64,000 nucleotides of DNA from Pseudopelagicola sp. Lineage in GTDB: Bacteria > Pseudomonadota > Alphaproteobacteria > Rhodobacterales > Rhodobacteraceae. The stretch covers positions 41,340 to 105,339 of the forward strand of contig JAPHRE010000021.1 of NCBI GenBank assembly GCA_026195905.1, read 5' to 3'. Of the stretch, positions 28,528-41,603 are shown piece by piece. The number at the start of each line of letters is the position of its first letter. Position 1 is the stretch's first letter. The notes under the pieces were generated by a model. The model had not been told where the DNA came from and ran no database searches. It saw nothing but the letters and a program-made list of their open reading frames with translations. The position numbers and the translations under genes are program-made.

Positions 28528-31500
28528 TCAGTCACTGTCACCTCACCGCTTGCCGTGTTGGCGCGGTATTGCGGGCGATACATATCTTCGACCGAGGTCG
28601 CGGGGTGATGGAACGTGCCGGGCGATACGGCGCGCAGCATATAGGCGAGGCGGAAACTCTCGGAGGAGCGCCAGTCGACAGCGGCAAGGAAGCGATCCGA
28701 GCGGAATTCGGCGTTTTGGGTCTCGGCGGTTTTGAGCCAGCTCAGCTCGCGTATATCGCCGCTCGCCAGAAGGTTGGGATTGTCGATTTCAAACCCGGCC
28801 GGGAGGGGATCATTGATCATAAGGCGCGCCCCGCCTTTCTCGAACGGTGTTATGGTCAGGACAGCCACAAGCCGGTCCCCGGAGCGCGCGCCGTCGAGCG
28901 AGGCGCCTTTGCCATCGGGGGTAAAATAGCGCCGTGTGATTTCGTAGCCATAGCCGCCCGCCGTAAGCGGGTAATCCGGCACACCGAGGGAGGTCACGGT
29001 CAGGTAAGTATCGCGCGGGCCGGTGTTGCGGATTGTGAGCGGGTCAAGCGCCATGTCGCTTTCATAGTGGCGGATGAGAGGGCCATCTTGCGGCGCGCCA
29101 TTGACGGTTAGGGCATGTGTCGCGCTGTCTTCGATGAGGGCATGGGCGGCCATAAGCGACCAGACCGTTTCCTGCGTCGAAAGTGAACGATCCGCGCTGC
29201 CAATTTGTGTTGAGAGGCGATCACGGTCAATGTGGTCGCTTCCCGCCTCAACAGCGAGAGTCAGAAGGCCAGCGGTATCGCGTAGGTTGGTGCCGTAGTC
29301 CGCGCGCCAGAGCGGTTTGGTGGTGCTTTGCCGTTGGTTGTTTATGGCCTGAGCGGCGATTCCGAACATGCGGTCGGCACGGGCCTGGTCGCCATAAAAG
29401 GCGAGGGCCGCGCCGATCTGGGCCGCGGCGAGCGGGGTTGCAAAGGCTTCGGCCTTAACATCGGCATAATAGCGCAGATCGCCCATATTCGCCGCACCCT
29501 CGCGGGCGAGCACCATGAGCGCATAGGCGATATCCTCGCCGCCGTTGTCGAAATCGGGGGCGTAGTTTACCCGATTGCGCAGATTGTCGAGCGCGGTTCT
29601 GAAGGCGCGGTCCGGCACGGTGTAGCCCTTGGCGCGGGCGCGGCTCAGGAAGTCGGAGACATAGGCATCAAGCCAGAAATCCCCCGACCCAGCGCGCCAG
29701 AGGCCGAAAGCGCCGTTGCTGGCTTGGCGTGTGAGAATAACAGAGATTGCGTCGTCGATACGTTTCTGCATCTGGTCTTGTCCGCCCATACCAAGGGCGG
29801 CACTCACAGTCTCAAAATAGAGCAACGGCATCGCCTTAGAGGCGATTTGTTCGGTGCAGCCATAGGGGTAGCGATCAAGCCGACGTAACAAGCCGGGGGC
29901 ATCAAACCGGGCGATTGGACCCGCCGAGACCACAGCAGATCCAGTACCGGGGCGCAGGTTGGCGAACAGGTTTTCGTCCAGCGTAAAGGCATTGCCTGCA
30001 GCGAGGGTCAGGCGTTGGGTTGTGCTGATTTCCGGGTCATTTGCGCGCACGGGGAGCGTCAGGGATTTGACCAGTTGTTTGCCATCGGGCGTCGTTAGGG
30101 CGATGCGCAGGGTATGATCTCCGACCTCTGAGGCCGTGACGGGGATCGCAAGGCTCTCGGTTGCGCCCTCGTTGAGGGTCAGGCCGGAAGGCACATTGCC
30201 CGAAAGCGTCACGCCAGAACCAGAGATATCAAGACCCATACGACCTGCCGCCCCTTCGACATGGGTCAATTCAAGGCGTAGGCGGCTTTGGTCGCCGGGG
30301 GCGAGGAAACGCGGCAGGCTGGCCGTGACGACGACGGGATCGCGCAGTATGACGTCCGTGTCGGCCTGTCCTACGGCGCTGGGCGTCCAAGCGATGGCCA
30401 TGAGGCGAACGGTGCCGTTAAATTCGGGCATGTCAAAGGAGACGGTTGCGATACCATCGGGACCAACCACCACCGGACCTTCGAAATAGGCGACAAGCTC
30501 TTCGGTTGGCGGCGGTGATTGGAACGAGGCGCTACCGGCCGCATCCCCGCCCGAGCGCAGCGCGCCCATTTCGCCCGAAAGCCCGTCAATGAGGCGGCCA
30601 TAGATATCGCGGATTTCCATACCAAGGCGGCGTTGGCCGAAGTAATGCGATGCGGGGTCGGGCGCGGCAAAGCCGGTCATGTTGAGGATGCCGAGATCTA
30701 CGGCGGCGAGGGTCACATAGGCGGTTTCGCCAGTCGCGATGCCCGCGACGTTGATTTCAACATCAAGCGGACCGCGCGGGGTGGAAATCTTGGGCGCGTT
30801 GAGGGTTACGGCTAGTTTCTTGGCTCCGGGGTCAATCGCGGCATGGGCGAGGCCAAGCGCACGGGCCGGGTTTTGTCCTGCCTCGGCATCCGCGGGGCGT
30901 AGCACGGAGGCGGTTACATAGGCGCCTGTGCCCCAATTGTCGGTGACGGGGATGGGAATTAGATTTTCGCCTTTTGTAACCTCGACCGCCTGTTTGGTGA
31001 TGAGGCGGTTGGACATGACCGAGACAAGCGCCGTCCCGGCAAAGCGCGGCACGATGCGGAGCATCGCCGTATCGCCGGGTTTATAGGCCGGTTTGTCGAG
31101 GGATAGCTCAAGCGTATCCGGCGTCTTGGTGGTGTCGGCGGGAACAAACCACCCGGCATAGAAATCCGTGGAGCTTGCCACGTAGGTGCCCGAGGTGGTT
31201 TCTACGACGAGTTCATATTGGCCCCAGTCGACGGCGGCAGATACCTCGACAGGATTGGTGCCAAGTGTTGTTGTGCCACTGGATACACGATTGCGGCGGG
31301 TGATCGGCTCCCATTCCCAGTTGCCGTAGCTATGATACCATTGATAGGTGGTGCGCACGCGGTTGAGTGTCCATTGGACCTGCATCGGAGCGGTCTCGTC
31401 AGAGTGGTGCACGGCGGCAATCTCGAACGCGGCTTCGCTGCCTTCGCGCACAACATCTTCATCAAAAAGCGGTTTGATCCCGATGAGCGGCGCCGTCACG

Positions 31501-33953
31501 GCGATGGGGGCGGTTGCACGGCGCTCGACCGGGCGACCCGAGCCTTCGAAAACGCGGGTCGTGATCTCCAGGCTTAGGGGGCGTCCGGTTTGTTCGCTTT
31601 CTGGGATCGGGAGGGTGATGATCGTTTCCCCGTTGGCATCGGTGTCTTTTGAGGAAAAATACTCTGTGCGGGGGGTAAAGCGTTCGTCGTGGCGGCCAAA
31701 GCGGTAGCCCTTATATCCCTCAAGGGTGTTGCGGGCGCGCAGGGTTGTTTGGCCTTCGACGCGCAGGCCCGCGCCCGGCGCACCAAAGAGATAGCGCGCC
31801 TTGAGGGTTGCGGTTGCGGGTTTGGTCGGGGAAAGCGGAGTATCAGGCAGTGCGAGGTCAAAGTCGATCCGCTCGGGTAGGAAATCCTCAACCAAGAGCT
31901 TTTCCACGGCCAGAGGTGCGGCCTCTGGGTCGCTCAGGATTGCGAGCTTCCACGTCCCACGCGGCACGGTCTCGCCCAAGGGGAAGGAAAAGACATGCCC
32001 GCCCGCCGCTTTGATAGAAGACAGGCGACGCGCGTATTCGACCCCATCGGGGCGGGTTAGGGTCGCTGTGAGGGGAAGGTCCGGGAGGGCTTTGGTCAGG
32101 CCATCGCGGGCCAGTGCAGTGGCGTGAATCGTCTCGCCCGCGCGATAGGCGCCCCGGTCTGTGGTCAGAAAGACATCTACCGGCGGTGCGGGCGGATTGC
32201 CTTCAGCACCCCGATCCGAAAGATCATAGGCCGGGTCGGTCAGCGACAGGAAAGAAAAGTCATCGCCATTCTGCATCAGAACCATCGCAGGTGCCTGACC
32301 GCCTTGGCCGCGGATCAGGCCCGGTTCGAACAGGGCGTAGCCAGTGGTGTCGGCCCGTATCGAGGCGAGGACGCGATTGCTTCGGGACAGGAGGGTCACC
32401 TTGGCATCAGCGAGCGCGGATGCGTCGGAGAGCGCACGCAGCATGACATGCAGCCCATCGGTTCCCGAGAAAGTGGTTACGCCAATGTCCGAGAGGATAA
32501 ACCATTGCGTCGTGGCGGTGTCGTCATAGCGATCCGCGCCGGGAAGATCCGCAGTCAGTGCGTAGAGGCCGGTTGGCAGGTCCGAGATTATATCGCCCAT
32601 CGGCAAGCGGGTTGTCATGTCGATGTTCAGCGTGTTTTCAACCACGCCTTCACCCGTCCAGACATCCTCGGCGATGTCTTTACCAAACGAGTCCATCTGC
32701 CATTGGCGCAGAGGTTGGCCAAAATAATCGTCCTGCAGCGTGCGCAGAATGTTGCGGTCGCTGACGCGTTGCAGGCGCAGCGATATGGTATCGAGGTTGA
32801 CCGTTTCGATCGGCAGCCCGGCGTCGGCGGTGCGCGGCAGGACATAGGCCCGGCCCGGAAAACGTACGGCGGGCGAACGGTCGCGCACATAGAGCGTCAG
32901 TTCGGTATCACGCGCCAGCGTTTCACCGCTTGCAGCAGGGAGACCCTTGCGGAAGGTCAGGCGGTAGCGTTCGCCGTGTGACACACCCGTGACGCAGATG
33001 CGGCGCGCTTCGGATTCGACGGCAAGGCGTTGATCGGGCAGGCGAAGATAGGTCGCATAGTCGACGCCCGTCTTGACCAGAGGTTCGTTGAATTCGGCAC
33101 AGATTCGCGGTGTGGCCAAATCGCTTTCGACGCTGTGTTCGCTGATACGAAAGCCATATTTGGCAATGGCCTTGTCAAGCGCAGAGAGCACATCGTCGCG
33201 CGGTTGAATCGTTTCGGCGAGGCGCAGGGCATGGAGGCTTTGACGGCCCTTTCCGGTCGCTTCGAACAGGTCGGCCATGACCATGAGGGATGAGACACGT
33301 GCAGGATTGAGGGGCGCGCGCAGGTAAGCGTTGATGCTGGCGTAGAGGGCACGGTGCAGATAGCGGCTCTTGTTCTTTTGCGATGCGGCGGTGTCGCGGT
33401 TCAGGCGTGCATATTCAAGCCAGAGATCGCTTTTGTCGGTCTTGGCCACGGCCGCGCCGGTCCAGCGCATGGCGTTGAGCGTATCGCCCTCGGCGCGTTT
33501 GGTCTGCGCCGCTTCGAGCAGAGCCTGGGCCGTCCAAGGGCCGCCTGCATGGATGCGACCGATATCTTCCGCCTGTGACCGGGCCTCACGCCAGTCAGAG
33601 GCAGAGAGAAAGGCAAGGTCCGGGGCGCGATCCCGGCCAAGTGCTAGGGTTGTGGCAGGGGTCTCGAATATCTCTGCGGAAATTGCGCCTTCATAGGGTT
33701 CGCGTTCGGAGATGTTTGCCTTGGGAAAGCAAGCCCCGGAGCGGCTATTGAATGTAAAGGCCTTGCATTCGGGGGTGGCGAGGCATGCTTTGTTGCAGGC
33801 CTCGAATGTCGTATCGAAGATATTTGTCAGGTCACCGCCGAAAAAATCCACATCCCGACTCACGATGGCGCGTCGTTCGGGGATCGTGGCGTCCTGCGCA
33901 AGCGCAGTTTGGGCCATAAAAAGACCAAGGCAGGCGGCAAGAAAAAGACGCAT
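28524..33953 (-). CDS. Bacterial alpha-2-macroglobulin (YfhM-like) with N-terminal PAN/apple-like domain
   Basis: Large MG-repeat protein; thioester motif RYPYGCTEQIASKAMPLLYF; N-terminal FEACNKACLATPECKAFTFNSRSGACFPK; stop overlaps the pbpC start. Confidence 0.92.
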   Translation of the reverse strand: MRLFLAACLGLFMAQTALAQDATIPERRAIVSRDVDFFGGDLTNIFDTTFEACNKACLATPECKAFTFNSRSGACFPKANISEREPYEGAISAEIFETPATTLALGRDRAPDLAFLSASDWREARSQAEDIGRIHAGGPWTAQALLEAAQTKRAEGDTLNAMRWTGAAVAKTDKSDLWLEYARLNRDTAASQKNKSRYLHRALYASINAYLRAPLNPARVSSLMVMADLFEATGKGRQSLHALRLAETIQPRDDVLSALDKAIAKYGFRISEHSVESDLATPRICAEFNEPLVKTGVDYATYLRLPDQRLAVESEARRICVTGVSHGERYRLTFRKGLPAASGETLARDTELTLYVRDRSPAVRFPGRAYVLPRTADAGLPIETVNLDTISLRLQRVSDRNILRTLQDDYFGQPLRQWQMDSFGKDIAEDVWTGEGVVENTLNIDMTTRLPMGDIISDLPTGLYALTADLPGADRYDDTATTQWFILSDIGVTTFSGTDGLHVMLRALSDASALADAKVTLLSRSNRVLASIRADTTGYALFEPGLIRGQGGQAPAMVLMQNGDDFSFLSLTDPAYDLSDRGAEGNPPAPPVDVFLTTDRGAYRAGETIHATALARDGLTKALPDLPLTATLTRPDGVEYARRLSSIKAAGGHVFSFPLGETVPRGTWKLAILSDPEAAPLAVEKLLVEDFLPERIDFDLALPDTPLSPTKPATATLKARYLFGAPGAGLRVEGQTTLRARNTLEGYKGYRFGRHDERFTPRTEYFSSKDTDANGETIITLPIPESEQTGRPLSLEITTRVFEGSGRPVERRATAPIAVTAPLIGIKPLFDEDVVREGSEAAFEIAAVHHSDETAPMQVQWTLNRVRTTYQWYHSYGNWEWEPITRRNRVSSGTTTLGTNPVEVSAAVDWGQYELVVETTSGTYVASSTDFYAGWFVPADTTKTPDTLELSLDKPAYKPGDTAMLRIVPRFAGTALVSVMSNRLITKQAVEVTKGENLIPIPVTDNWGTGAYVTASVLRPADAEAGQNPARALGLAHAAIDPGAKKLAVTLNAPKISTPRGPLDVEINVAGIATGETAYVTLAAVDLGILNMTGFAAPDPASHYFGQRRLGMEIRDIYGRLIDGLSGEMGALRSGGDAAGSASFQSPPPTEELVAYFEGPVVVGPDGIATVSFDMPEFNGTVRLMAIAWTPSAVGQADTDVILRDPVVVTASLPRFLAPGDQSRLRLELTHVEGAAGRMGLDISGSGVTLSGNVPSGLTLNEGATESLAIPVTASEVGDHTLRIALTTPDGKQLVKSLTLPVRANDPEISTTQRLTLAAGNAFTLDENLFANLRPGTGSAVVSAGPIARFDAPGLLRRLDRYPYGCTEQIASKAMPLLYFETVSAALGMGGQDQMQKRIDDAISVILTRQASNGAFGLWRAGSGDFWLDAYVSDFLSRARAKGYTVPDRAFRTALDNLRNRVNYAPDFDNGGEDIAYALMVLAREGAANMGDLRYYADVKAEAFATPLAAAQIGAALAFYGDQARADRMFGIAAQAINNQRQSTTKPLWRADYGTNLRDTAGLLTLAVEAGSDHIDRDRLSTQIGSADRSLSTQETVWSLMAAHALIEDSATHALTVNGAPQDGPLIRHYESDMALDPLTIRNTGPRDTYLTVTSLGVPDYPLTAGGYGYEITRRYFTPDGKGASLDGARSGDRLVAVLTITPFEKGGARLMINDPLPAGFEIDNPNLLASGDIRELSWLKTAETQNAEFRSDRFLAAVDWRSSESFRLAYMLRAVSPGTFHHPATSVEDMYRPQYRANTASGEVTVTE

Positions 33954-34094
33954 ATCACTCTCCCGGAAACAATAGGCGTATCGTGACATGAGGCAGACTA
34001 TCGTGGCAACGATTCCCGCCCTGTTGATTTAAGCGGGTGTTTACCTGATAGGGCCAAACATGGTGCACCGACTCGGGTAATTTTCGGTGGCACG

Positions 34095-36277
<2,183 letters not shown>

Positions 36278-36281
<4 letters not shown>

Positions 36282-37057
36282 GCCTCGGGTGTGTTGCGTA
36301 GAAAGACCCAGCGATCACCCTCTGACATGTCAGGCTGATAGGCGTAGCCGCCAAGGTCGAAATCCTTGATCCCCTCAGGGTTGGTCAAACGGCGTTGAAT
36401 GATGAAACGGGCCATCGCGCCGCGCGCTTTCTTGGCGTAGAAACTTACGATTTTGGGCGCACCATTCTTATTTTCCATAAAGACCGGCGTGATGATGCGG
36501 AGCTTGAGCGCGTCCGTGTCAACCGCGCCAAAGTATTCCTGACTTGCGCAATTGATGAGAACGTCACTCCCGGTCTCGGCGGCTTGTGCGTTGAGGGCGG
36601 TGGAAATCTGATCCCCCCAGAATTCATATAGGTTCTTGCCCCGCGTATTCTTGAGGCGGCTACCCATTTCGAGGCGGTAGGGTTGAATTGCGTCGCAAGG
36701 GCGCAGCACACCGTAAAGACCGGACAGAATGCGCAGATGATCCTGCGCAAAGGCCATTTCATCCTCATCAAGTGAGGTCGCTTCTAACCCGGTGTAGGTA
36801 TCGCCTGCAAAGGCGCGCACGGCGGGGCGGGTCGCATCGGCCTCGGGCTTGGCTTCGAAGGCTTTGAAGCGGTCATAGTTCAGCATCGCGAGGTTGGGGC
36901 TGAGGGCCATGAGTTTTTGCAACTCCTCAACCGATAGCGCACGCGCGGTTTCGGCAAGGGTTACGGCCTCGTCCTGAAAGTCGGGGGTGGTGGTGTGACC
37001 CTCGACAGGGTTCCAGTCCAGCTTTTTGGCGGGCGACACGACGACAAGCATTCCCAA
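36278..37057 (-). CDS. yaaA: Peroxide stress protein YaaA (DUF328)
   Basis: [66 protein letters not shown]. Confidence 0.95.
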
Positions 37058-37083
37058 AGGCTCCTTTTGATCCGCCCCGAGAT

Positions 37084-39120
37084 TTAGCCCGCTTCGTGCA
37101 CGGCGTCTAGAAAGGCCGCGCCAAAGCGCTGCGCCCGTTTGTCGCCCAGAAGCCGGGTCATGCCGTCGGCGTCTTTTGGGCGGGTGTTGGCGACCTTGGC
37201 CAGAAGCGAGGCCGAACAGGACATGGGTTTGTCGATCCCATCGGGACCACGAGCGAGATTGGCCTGCACTTCAAGGAGGCGGTCATAGAGGCTTCCCGCC
37301 TCGCGCCCGGCAAGTTTGCGGCGGGAAGGATGAAGGGATGCGGCCTCGCCAACGATCACTTCGAGGAAGGCATCTCCGTAAGAGGCGAGTTTCTTGGCCC
37401 CAACGCCCCCAATCCCGGCCATATCATCGAGGCTTTGGGGGCGTTTTTCGGCCATCTCGATCAGGGTGCGGTCGTTGAAGATGATGTAAGCGGGCACCTT
37501 GGCGGCTTCGGCCAATGCGCGGCGTTTGGCTTTGAGCGCGGAAAGCAGCGGGGCGTTTTCTTCGTTTACTAGGGCTTTGGCGGCGGGACGAGAGGGGGCT
37601 TTGCGAATGGTGTCGCGGCGCAACTCAATCGACGCCTCGCCTTTGAGGATCGGAAGGGCTGCATCGGTCATACGCAGGCCACCATGACGCTCGGGGTCGG
37701 GGCGCAGAAGGTCATGGCCCATCATTTGCCGAAAGATCGCCTGCCATTGGCGTTTGTCATATTCTGTTCCGACGCCGAAAGTTGGCAGGCTATCGTGTCC
37801 GCGTTCGCGGATTTTGTCGGTTTCGGCCCCAAGAAGCACGTCGATCAGATGGCCAGAGCCGAACCATTCTCCGGTCCGAAGCGCCGCGGAGAGCGCCTTG
37901 CGCACGGCGGTTGTGCCGTCAAAAACATCGGCAGGCGTATCGCAGAGATCGCAATTTCCGCAGGAGGTATCGGTTTCACCAAAATACCCCAAAAGGGTTT
38001 TGCGGCGGCAATGCAGGGCTTCGGCAAGGCCAAGCAATGCATTCAGGCGCGCATGATCGGCAGAGCGGCGTTCGGGCGGGGCGAGGCCTTCGTCAATTTG
38101 CGAGCGGCGCAGGCGGATATCATCGGGACCATAGAGTGTCAGGGTTTCGGCAGGCGCACCGTCACGGCCCGCGCGGCCGATTTCCTGATAATAGGCTTCG
38201 ATGGATTTCGGCAGATCGGCATGGGCAACCCATCGGATGTCAGGCTTATCGACCCCCATGCCAAAGGCGACGGTGGCCACGACAATGAGGCCGTCTTCGC
38301 GTTGAAAGCGTGCTTCGGTCTCGCGGCGGGCGTCGGGGTCCATGCCGCCATGATAGTGCAACGCAAGATGGCCTGTCTCTCTCAAGGCGGCGGCGAGGCT
38401 TTCTGTTTTGGCGCGGGTGCCGCAATAGACAATGCCGGATTGGCCTTTGCGGGCGTTGGCAAAGTCGAGAATCTGGCGGCGGGGGCTATTTTTGGCCTCG
38501 AAGGCGAGATGGATGTTGGGCCGATCAAAACCGTGCAGGAAAGTTTGTGGCGGGGTTGCGTCGAAAAGGCGGGTGACGATTTCATCGCGGGTTTCGGCAT
38601 CTGCGGTGGCGGTAAAGGCGGCGATAGGGACATTGAGCGTGCGGCGCAATTCGCCAATGCGGAGGTAATCGGGGCGAAAATCATGTCCCCATTGGCTGAC
38701 GCAATGGGCTTCGTCCACCGCAATCAAAGAGACCCCGATACGGCGCAACATACCCATTGCGGCCCCCGAGGCGAGCCGTTCGGGCGCGATGTAGAGAAGT
38801 TTGAGGCGTCCGGCCTCAAGCGCATCCCAGACGGCGGCGGTTTCTTCTTCGGTATTGCCAGACGTCAGAGCCCCGGCCTCGACACCCGCTTCGCGCAGGG
38901 CGCGGACCTGATCGCGCATGAGGGCGATGAGCGGGGAGATAACGACAGTAACCCCATCGCGCACAAGCGCGGGGAGTTGAAAGCAGAGCGATTTGCCGCC
39001 ACCCGTGGGCATAATGGCGAGCACGTTTTCACCGCGCACCACGGCATCAACGATCTCTTCCTGGCCGGGACGGAAAGATTCAAATCCGAAAACGTCACGC
39101 AGCAAAGTGGCGGCGGCCAT
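37084..39120 (-). CDS. recQ: ATP-dependent DNA helicase RecQ
   Basis: MPTGGGKSLCFQLPAL, IAVDEAHCVSQWGHDFRPDY, QEIGRAGRDG, CGNCDLC, HRDC domain. Confidence 0.97.
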   Translation of the reverse strand: MAAATLLRDVFGFESFRPGQEEIVDAVVRGENVLAIMPTGGGKSLCFQLPALVRDGVTVVISPLIALMRDQVRALREAGVEAGALTSGNTEEETAAVWDALEAGRLKLLYIAPERLASGAAMGMLRRIGVSLIAVDEAHCVSQWGHDFRPDYLRIGELRRTLNVPIAAFTATADAETRDEIVTRLFDATPPQTFLHGFDRPNIHLAFEAKNSPRRQILDFANARKGQSGIVYCGTRAKTESLAAALRETGHLALHYHGGMDPDARRETEARFQREDGLIVVATVAFGMGVDKPDIRWVAHADLPKSIEAYYQEIGRAGRDGAPAETLTLYGPDDIRLRRSQIDEGLAPPERRSADHARLNALLGLAEALHCRRKTLLGYFGETDTSCGNCDLCDTPADVFDGTTAVRKALSAALRTGEWFGSGHLIDVLLGAETDKIRERGHDSLPTFGVGTEYDKRQWQAIFRQMMGHDLLRPDPERHGGLRMTDAALPILKGEASIELRRDTIRKAPSRPAAKALVNEENAPLLSALKAKRRALAEAAKVPAYIIFNDRTLIEMAEKRPQSLDDMAGIGGVGAKKLASYGDAFLEVIVGEAASLHPSRRKLAGREAGSLYDRLLEVQANLARGPDGIDKPMSCSASLLAKVANTRPKDADGMTRLLGDKRAQRFGAAFLDAVHEAG

Positions 39121-39210
39121 AGATATCCTGCTCTGGTTGGGTAACTGCTCTTGAGGCAGTAGTTTTTCACATTGCCGCGAAGCTCACAACCCGCGGAGCG
39201 CAAAGAACGG

Positions 39211-39492
39211 TCAGAGCAGGATCGCGGGCAGGATGTAATCGCGTAGCGAGATGATAATGATAAAGGCCACCAGCGGCGCGAGGTCGAGCGGTCGCGTATC
39301 GGGCAGGATATTGCGGATCGGCGTATAGATTGGTTCAAGCAGGCGGTTTAGGCCAAACCAAATCTGGGCCACGAATTGCTGACCAAGGTTCAAGACCTGA
39401 AAGCTGATGAGCCAGCTCATGATGATGTGGATGATCATGATGAAGAAAGCCACATCCAGAATAAGCCGTAGCGGTCCATAAAGTGCCATCAT
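39211..39492 (-). CDS. YggT family membrane protein
   Basis: MMALYGPLRLILDVAFFIMIIHIIMSWLISFQVLN...LNRLLEPIYTPIRNILPDTRPLDLAPLVAFIII. Confidence 0.9.
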   Translation of the reverse strand: MMALYGPLRLILDVAFFIMIIHIIMSWLISFQVLNLGQQFVAQIWFGLNRLLEPIYTPIRNILPDTRPLDLAPLVAFIIIISLRDYILPAILL

Positions 39493-39619
39493 GTGCCGAT
39501 TTCTCCTGTTTCGTTGCTCAACAGGTAAGCGCCCCAGCGCCAAAGGGCAAGCCTCGCGCAAGGTTAGGATTGACGCGGTCGGCGCAGAGGCACAGAAGGC
39601 GGTGCGAAAGGAGCCGCTC

Positions 39620-40156
39620 ATGTACCCCGTTATCCGGATGATCAAGGAGTTGATCGCCACCCGCAATGCCGAGCCGCTATCATTGACGGGCACGCATGTG
39701 TCGCAGCATATTTGTTGGCCACAAGATATTGATATTTGGATGGAGTTGAACAACGGGCGCACGTTGACGCTTCTTGATCTCGGGCGGATTCCGCTGGCGT
39801 ATCGGATCGGGCTTATTGCGGTGCTCCGCAATAAGCGCTGGGCGTTGACAATGGCGGGCGTCTCGGTGCGATACCGGCGCCGTATCCGCCCTTTTGAGCG
39901 GTTTGAAATTCGTAGCCGCGCGGTGTGTTGGGACGACAAATTCGTCTATATTGAACAGTCCATGTGGAAGCGCGATGGCGAGTGTGCAAATCATGCGCTT
40001 TACCGGGCTGCCGTTACGGACGCAGATGGGATTGTGACTCCAGACCGCATTCTCGCGGCGCTTGGCCAGCAAACGACAAGCCCACAAATCCCGGAATGGA
40101 TTGCCAATTGGATCGAGGCGGAAGCAACGCGCCTATGGCCACCAATGCAAGATTAG
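39620..40156 (+). CDS. Acyl-CoA thioesterase-like (4HBT_2) protein
   Basis: MYPVIRMIKELIATRNAEPLSL...PQDIDIWMELNNGRTLTLLDLGRIPLAYR...RYRRRIRPFERFEIRSRAVCWDDKFVYIEQSMW. Confidence 0.75.
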   Translation: MYPVIRMIKELIATRNAEPLSLTGTHVSQHICWPQDIDIWMELNNGRTLTLLDLGRIPLAYRIGLIAVLRNKRWALTMAGVSVRYRRRIRPFERFEIRSRAVCWDDKFVYIEQSMWKRDGECANHALYRAAVTDADGIVTPDRILAALGQQTTSPQIPEWIANWIEAEATRLWPPMQD

Positions 40157-40211
40157 CTTGCCTGAGCCGCGCCTACCCTGTCTAAGTTGTTGGGAAGCAG
40201 GGGGGCGCTAT

Positions 40212-41603
40212 ATGGCCGAGATTTCCAAGCGTAGACGCATTTGGGGCTGGTGGTTTTTCGATTGGGCGAGCCAGCCTTACAACACGCTCGTTCTAACGTT
40301 CATATTTGGTCCCTATTTCGCCAAAGTGGTGAGCGAAATGCTTGTCGGCTCTGGCATGGGGCTTGAGGCCGCAAAGGCGCAGGCACAGGCCTACTGGGGC
40401 TACGGGCTTACGATCTCGGGCCTCATGATCGCCCTTCTTGCGCCGGTTCTGGGGGCTGTTGCCGATAGCACCGGCAAGCGGATGCCGTGGGTGAAGACCT
40501 TCTCTGTGATGTATGTCGCGGGGGCATCTGCGCTCTGGTATACCGCGCCGGAACACTTCGATATCACACGCACCCTGATGTTCTTTGGTGTCGGTCTCAT
40601 CGGGATGGAGTTTGCGACGATCTTTACCAATGCCATGCTGCCCTCGCTTGGTTCGAAGGAGGAGATTGGACGCATTTCCGGCACGGGCTGGGCTTTTGGG
40701 TATATCGGCGGGGTGATTGCGCTGGCGATCATGCTCTTGCTGTTTCAGGCAGGGGAGAGCGGCAAGACTATGGCCGGGATTACGCCAATCCTTGGGCTTG
40801 ATCCGTCGACCTATGCGGATACGCGAGCCGTCGGGCCGTTGACGGCGATATGGTATGCGGTTTTCATGATCCCGTTTTTTCTCTGGGTCAAAGAACAGCC
40901 CGACCCGGATCATACGCCCTACAAAGTTGGCAAGGCGTTGAACGATCTTGGGAAGACCTTGCGCGGTCTGCCGGTTCACAAGAGCCTCTTAGCCTATCTC
41001 ACCTCGTCGATGTTCTACCGGGATGCCCTCAACGGGATGTATACCTTTGGCGGCATCTACGCTTTTGGTGTGCTTGGATGGGGCATCATGCAGGTTGGGA
41101 TTTTCGGCATTGTTGCGGCGATGACAGGCGCGGTTTTTGCTTGGGTTGGTGGTAAGGCGGATGCGGCTTTTGGCCCGAAACCCGTCATCCTGACGTGTAT
41201 TGCGGCGCTTTTGTTCACGGCGGTCTTTATTGTCGGTCTATCGCGCGATGCGGTGTTTGGTATGCCGATTGCGGAAGGGTCGGCCCTGCCCGATATCCTG
41301 TTCTTTCTTGCAGGTGGTATGATTGGTGCCGCCGGGGGCGCGCTTCAATCGGCAAGCCGAACTATGGTCGTGCGCCAGTCAAACCCGGACCGCATGACAG
41401 AAGCCTTTGGCCTTTATGCGCTTTCCGGCAAGGCGACGACATTCCTTGCGCCAGCGATGATCGCCGTGGTGTCGGACATAAGCGGAAGTCAGCGCCTTGG
41501 CATTACGCCGATTGCGGGCCTCTTTCTTCTGGGGATGATCCTGTTAATCTGGGTGAAACCGGAAGGAGATCATACGAAATGGTCCGATACCTCCTCATCC
41601 TGA
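40212..41603 (+). CDS. MFS transporter, UMF1/Atg22-like
   Basis: GWWFFDWASQPYNTLVLTFIFGPYFAK, ISGTGWAFGYIGGVIAL; 12-TM pattern. Confidence 0.9.
   Translation: MAEISKRRRIWGWWFFDWASQPYNTLVLTFIFGPYFAKVVSEMLVGSGMGLEAAKAQAQAYWGYGLTISGLMIALLAPVLGAVADSTGKRMPWVKTFSVMYVAGASALWYTAPEHFDITRTLMFFGVGLIGMEFATIFTNAMLPSLGSKEEIGRISGTGWAFGYIGGVIALAIMLLLFQAGESGKTMAGITPILGLDPSTYADTRAVGPLTAIWYAVFMIPFFLWVKEQPDPDHTPYKVGKALNDLGKTLRGLPVHKSLLAYLTSSMFYRDALNGMYTFGGIYAFGVLGWGIMQVGIFGIVAAMTGAVFAWVGGKADAAFGPKPVILTCIAALLFTAVFIVGLSRDAVFGMPIAEGSALPDILFFLAGGMIGAAGGALQSASRTMVVRQSNPDRMTEAFGLYALSGKATTFLAPAMIAVVSDISGSQRLGITPIAGLFLLGMILLIWVKPEGDHTKWSDTSSS

Noticed and set aside
37684-39144. 486-aa plus-strand ORF
   Set aside because: Antisense to recQ; no domain signature.
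39211-39939. 242-aa ORF over the YggT gene
   Set aside because: Only the last ~93 aa look like YggT; the rest is antisense to the thioesterase-like gene.
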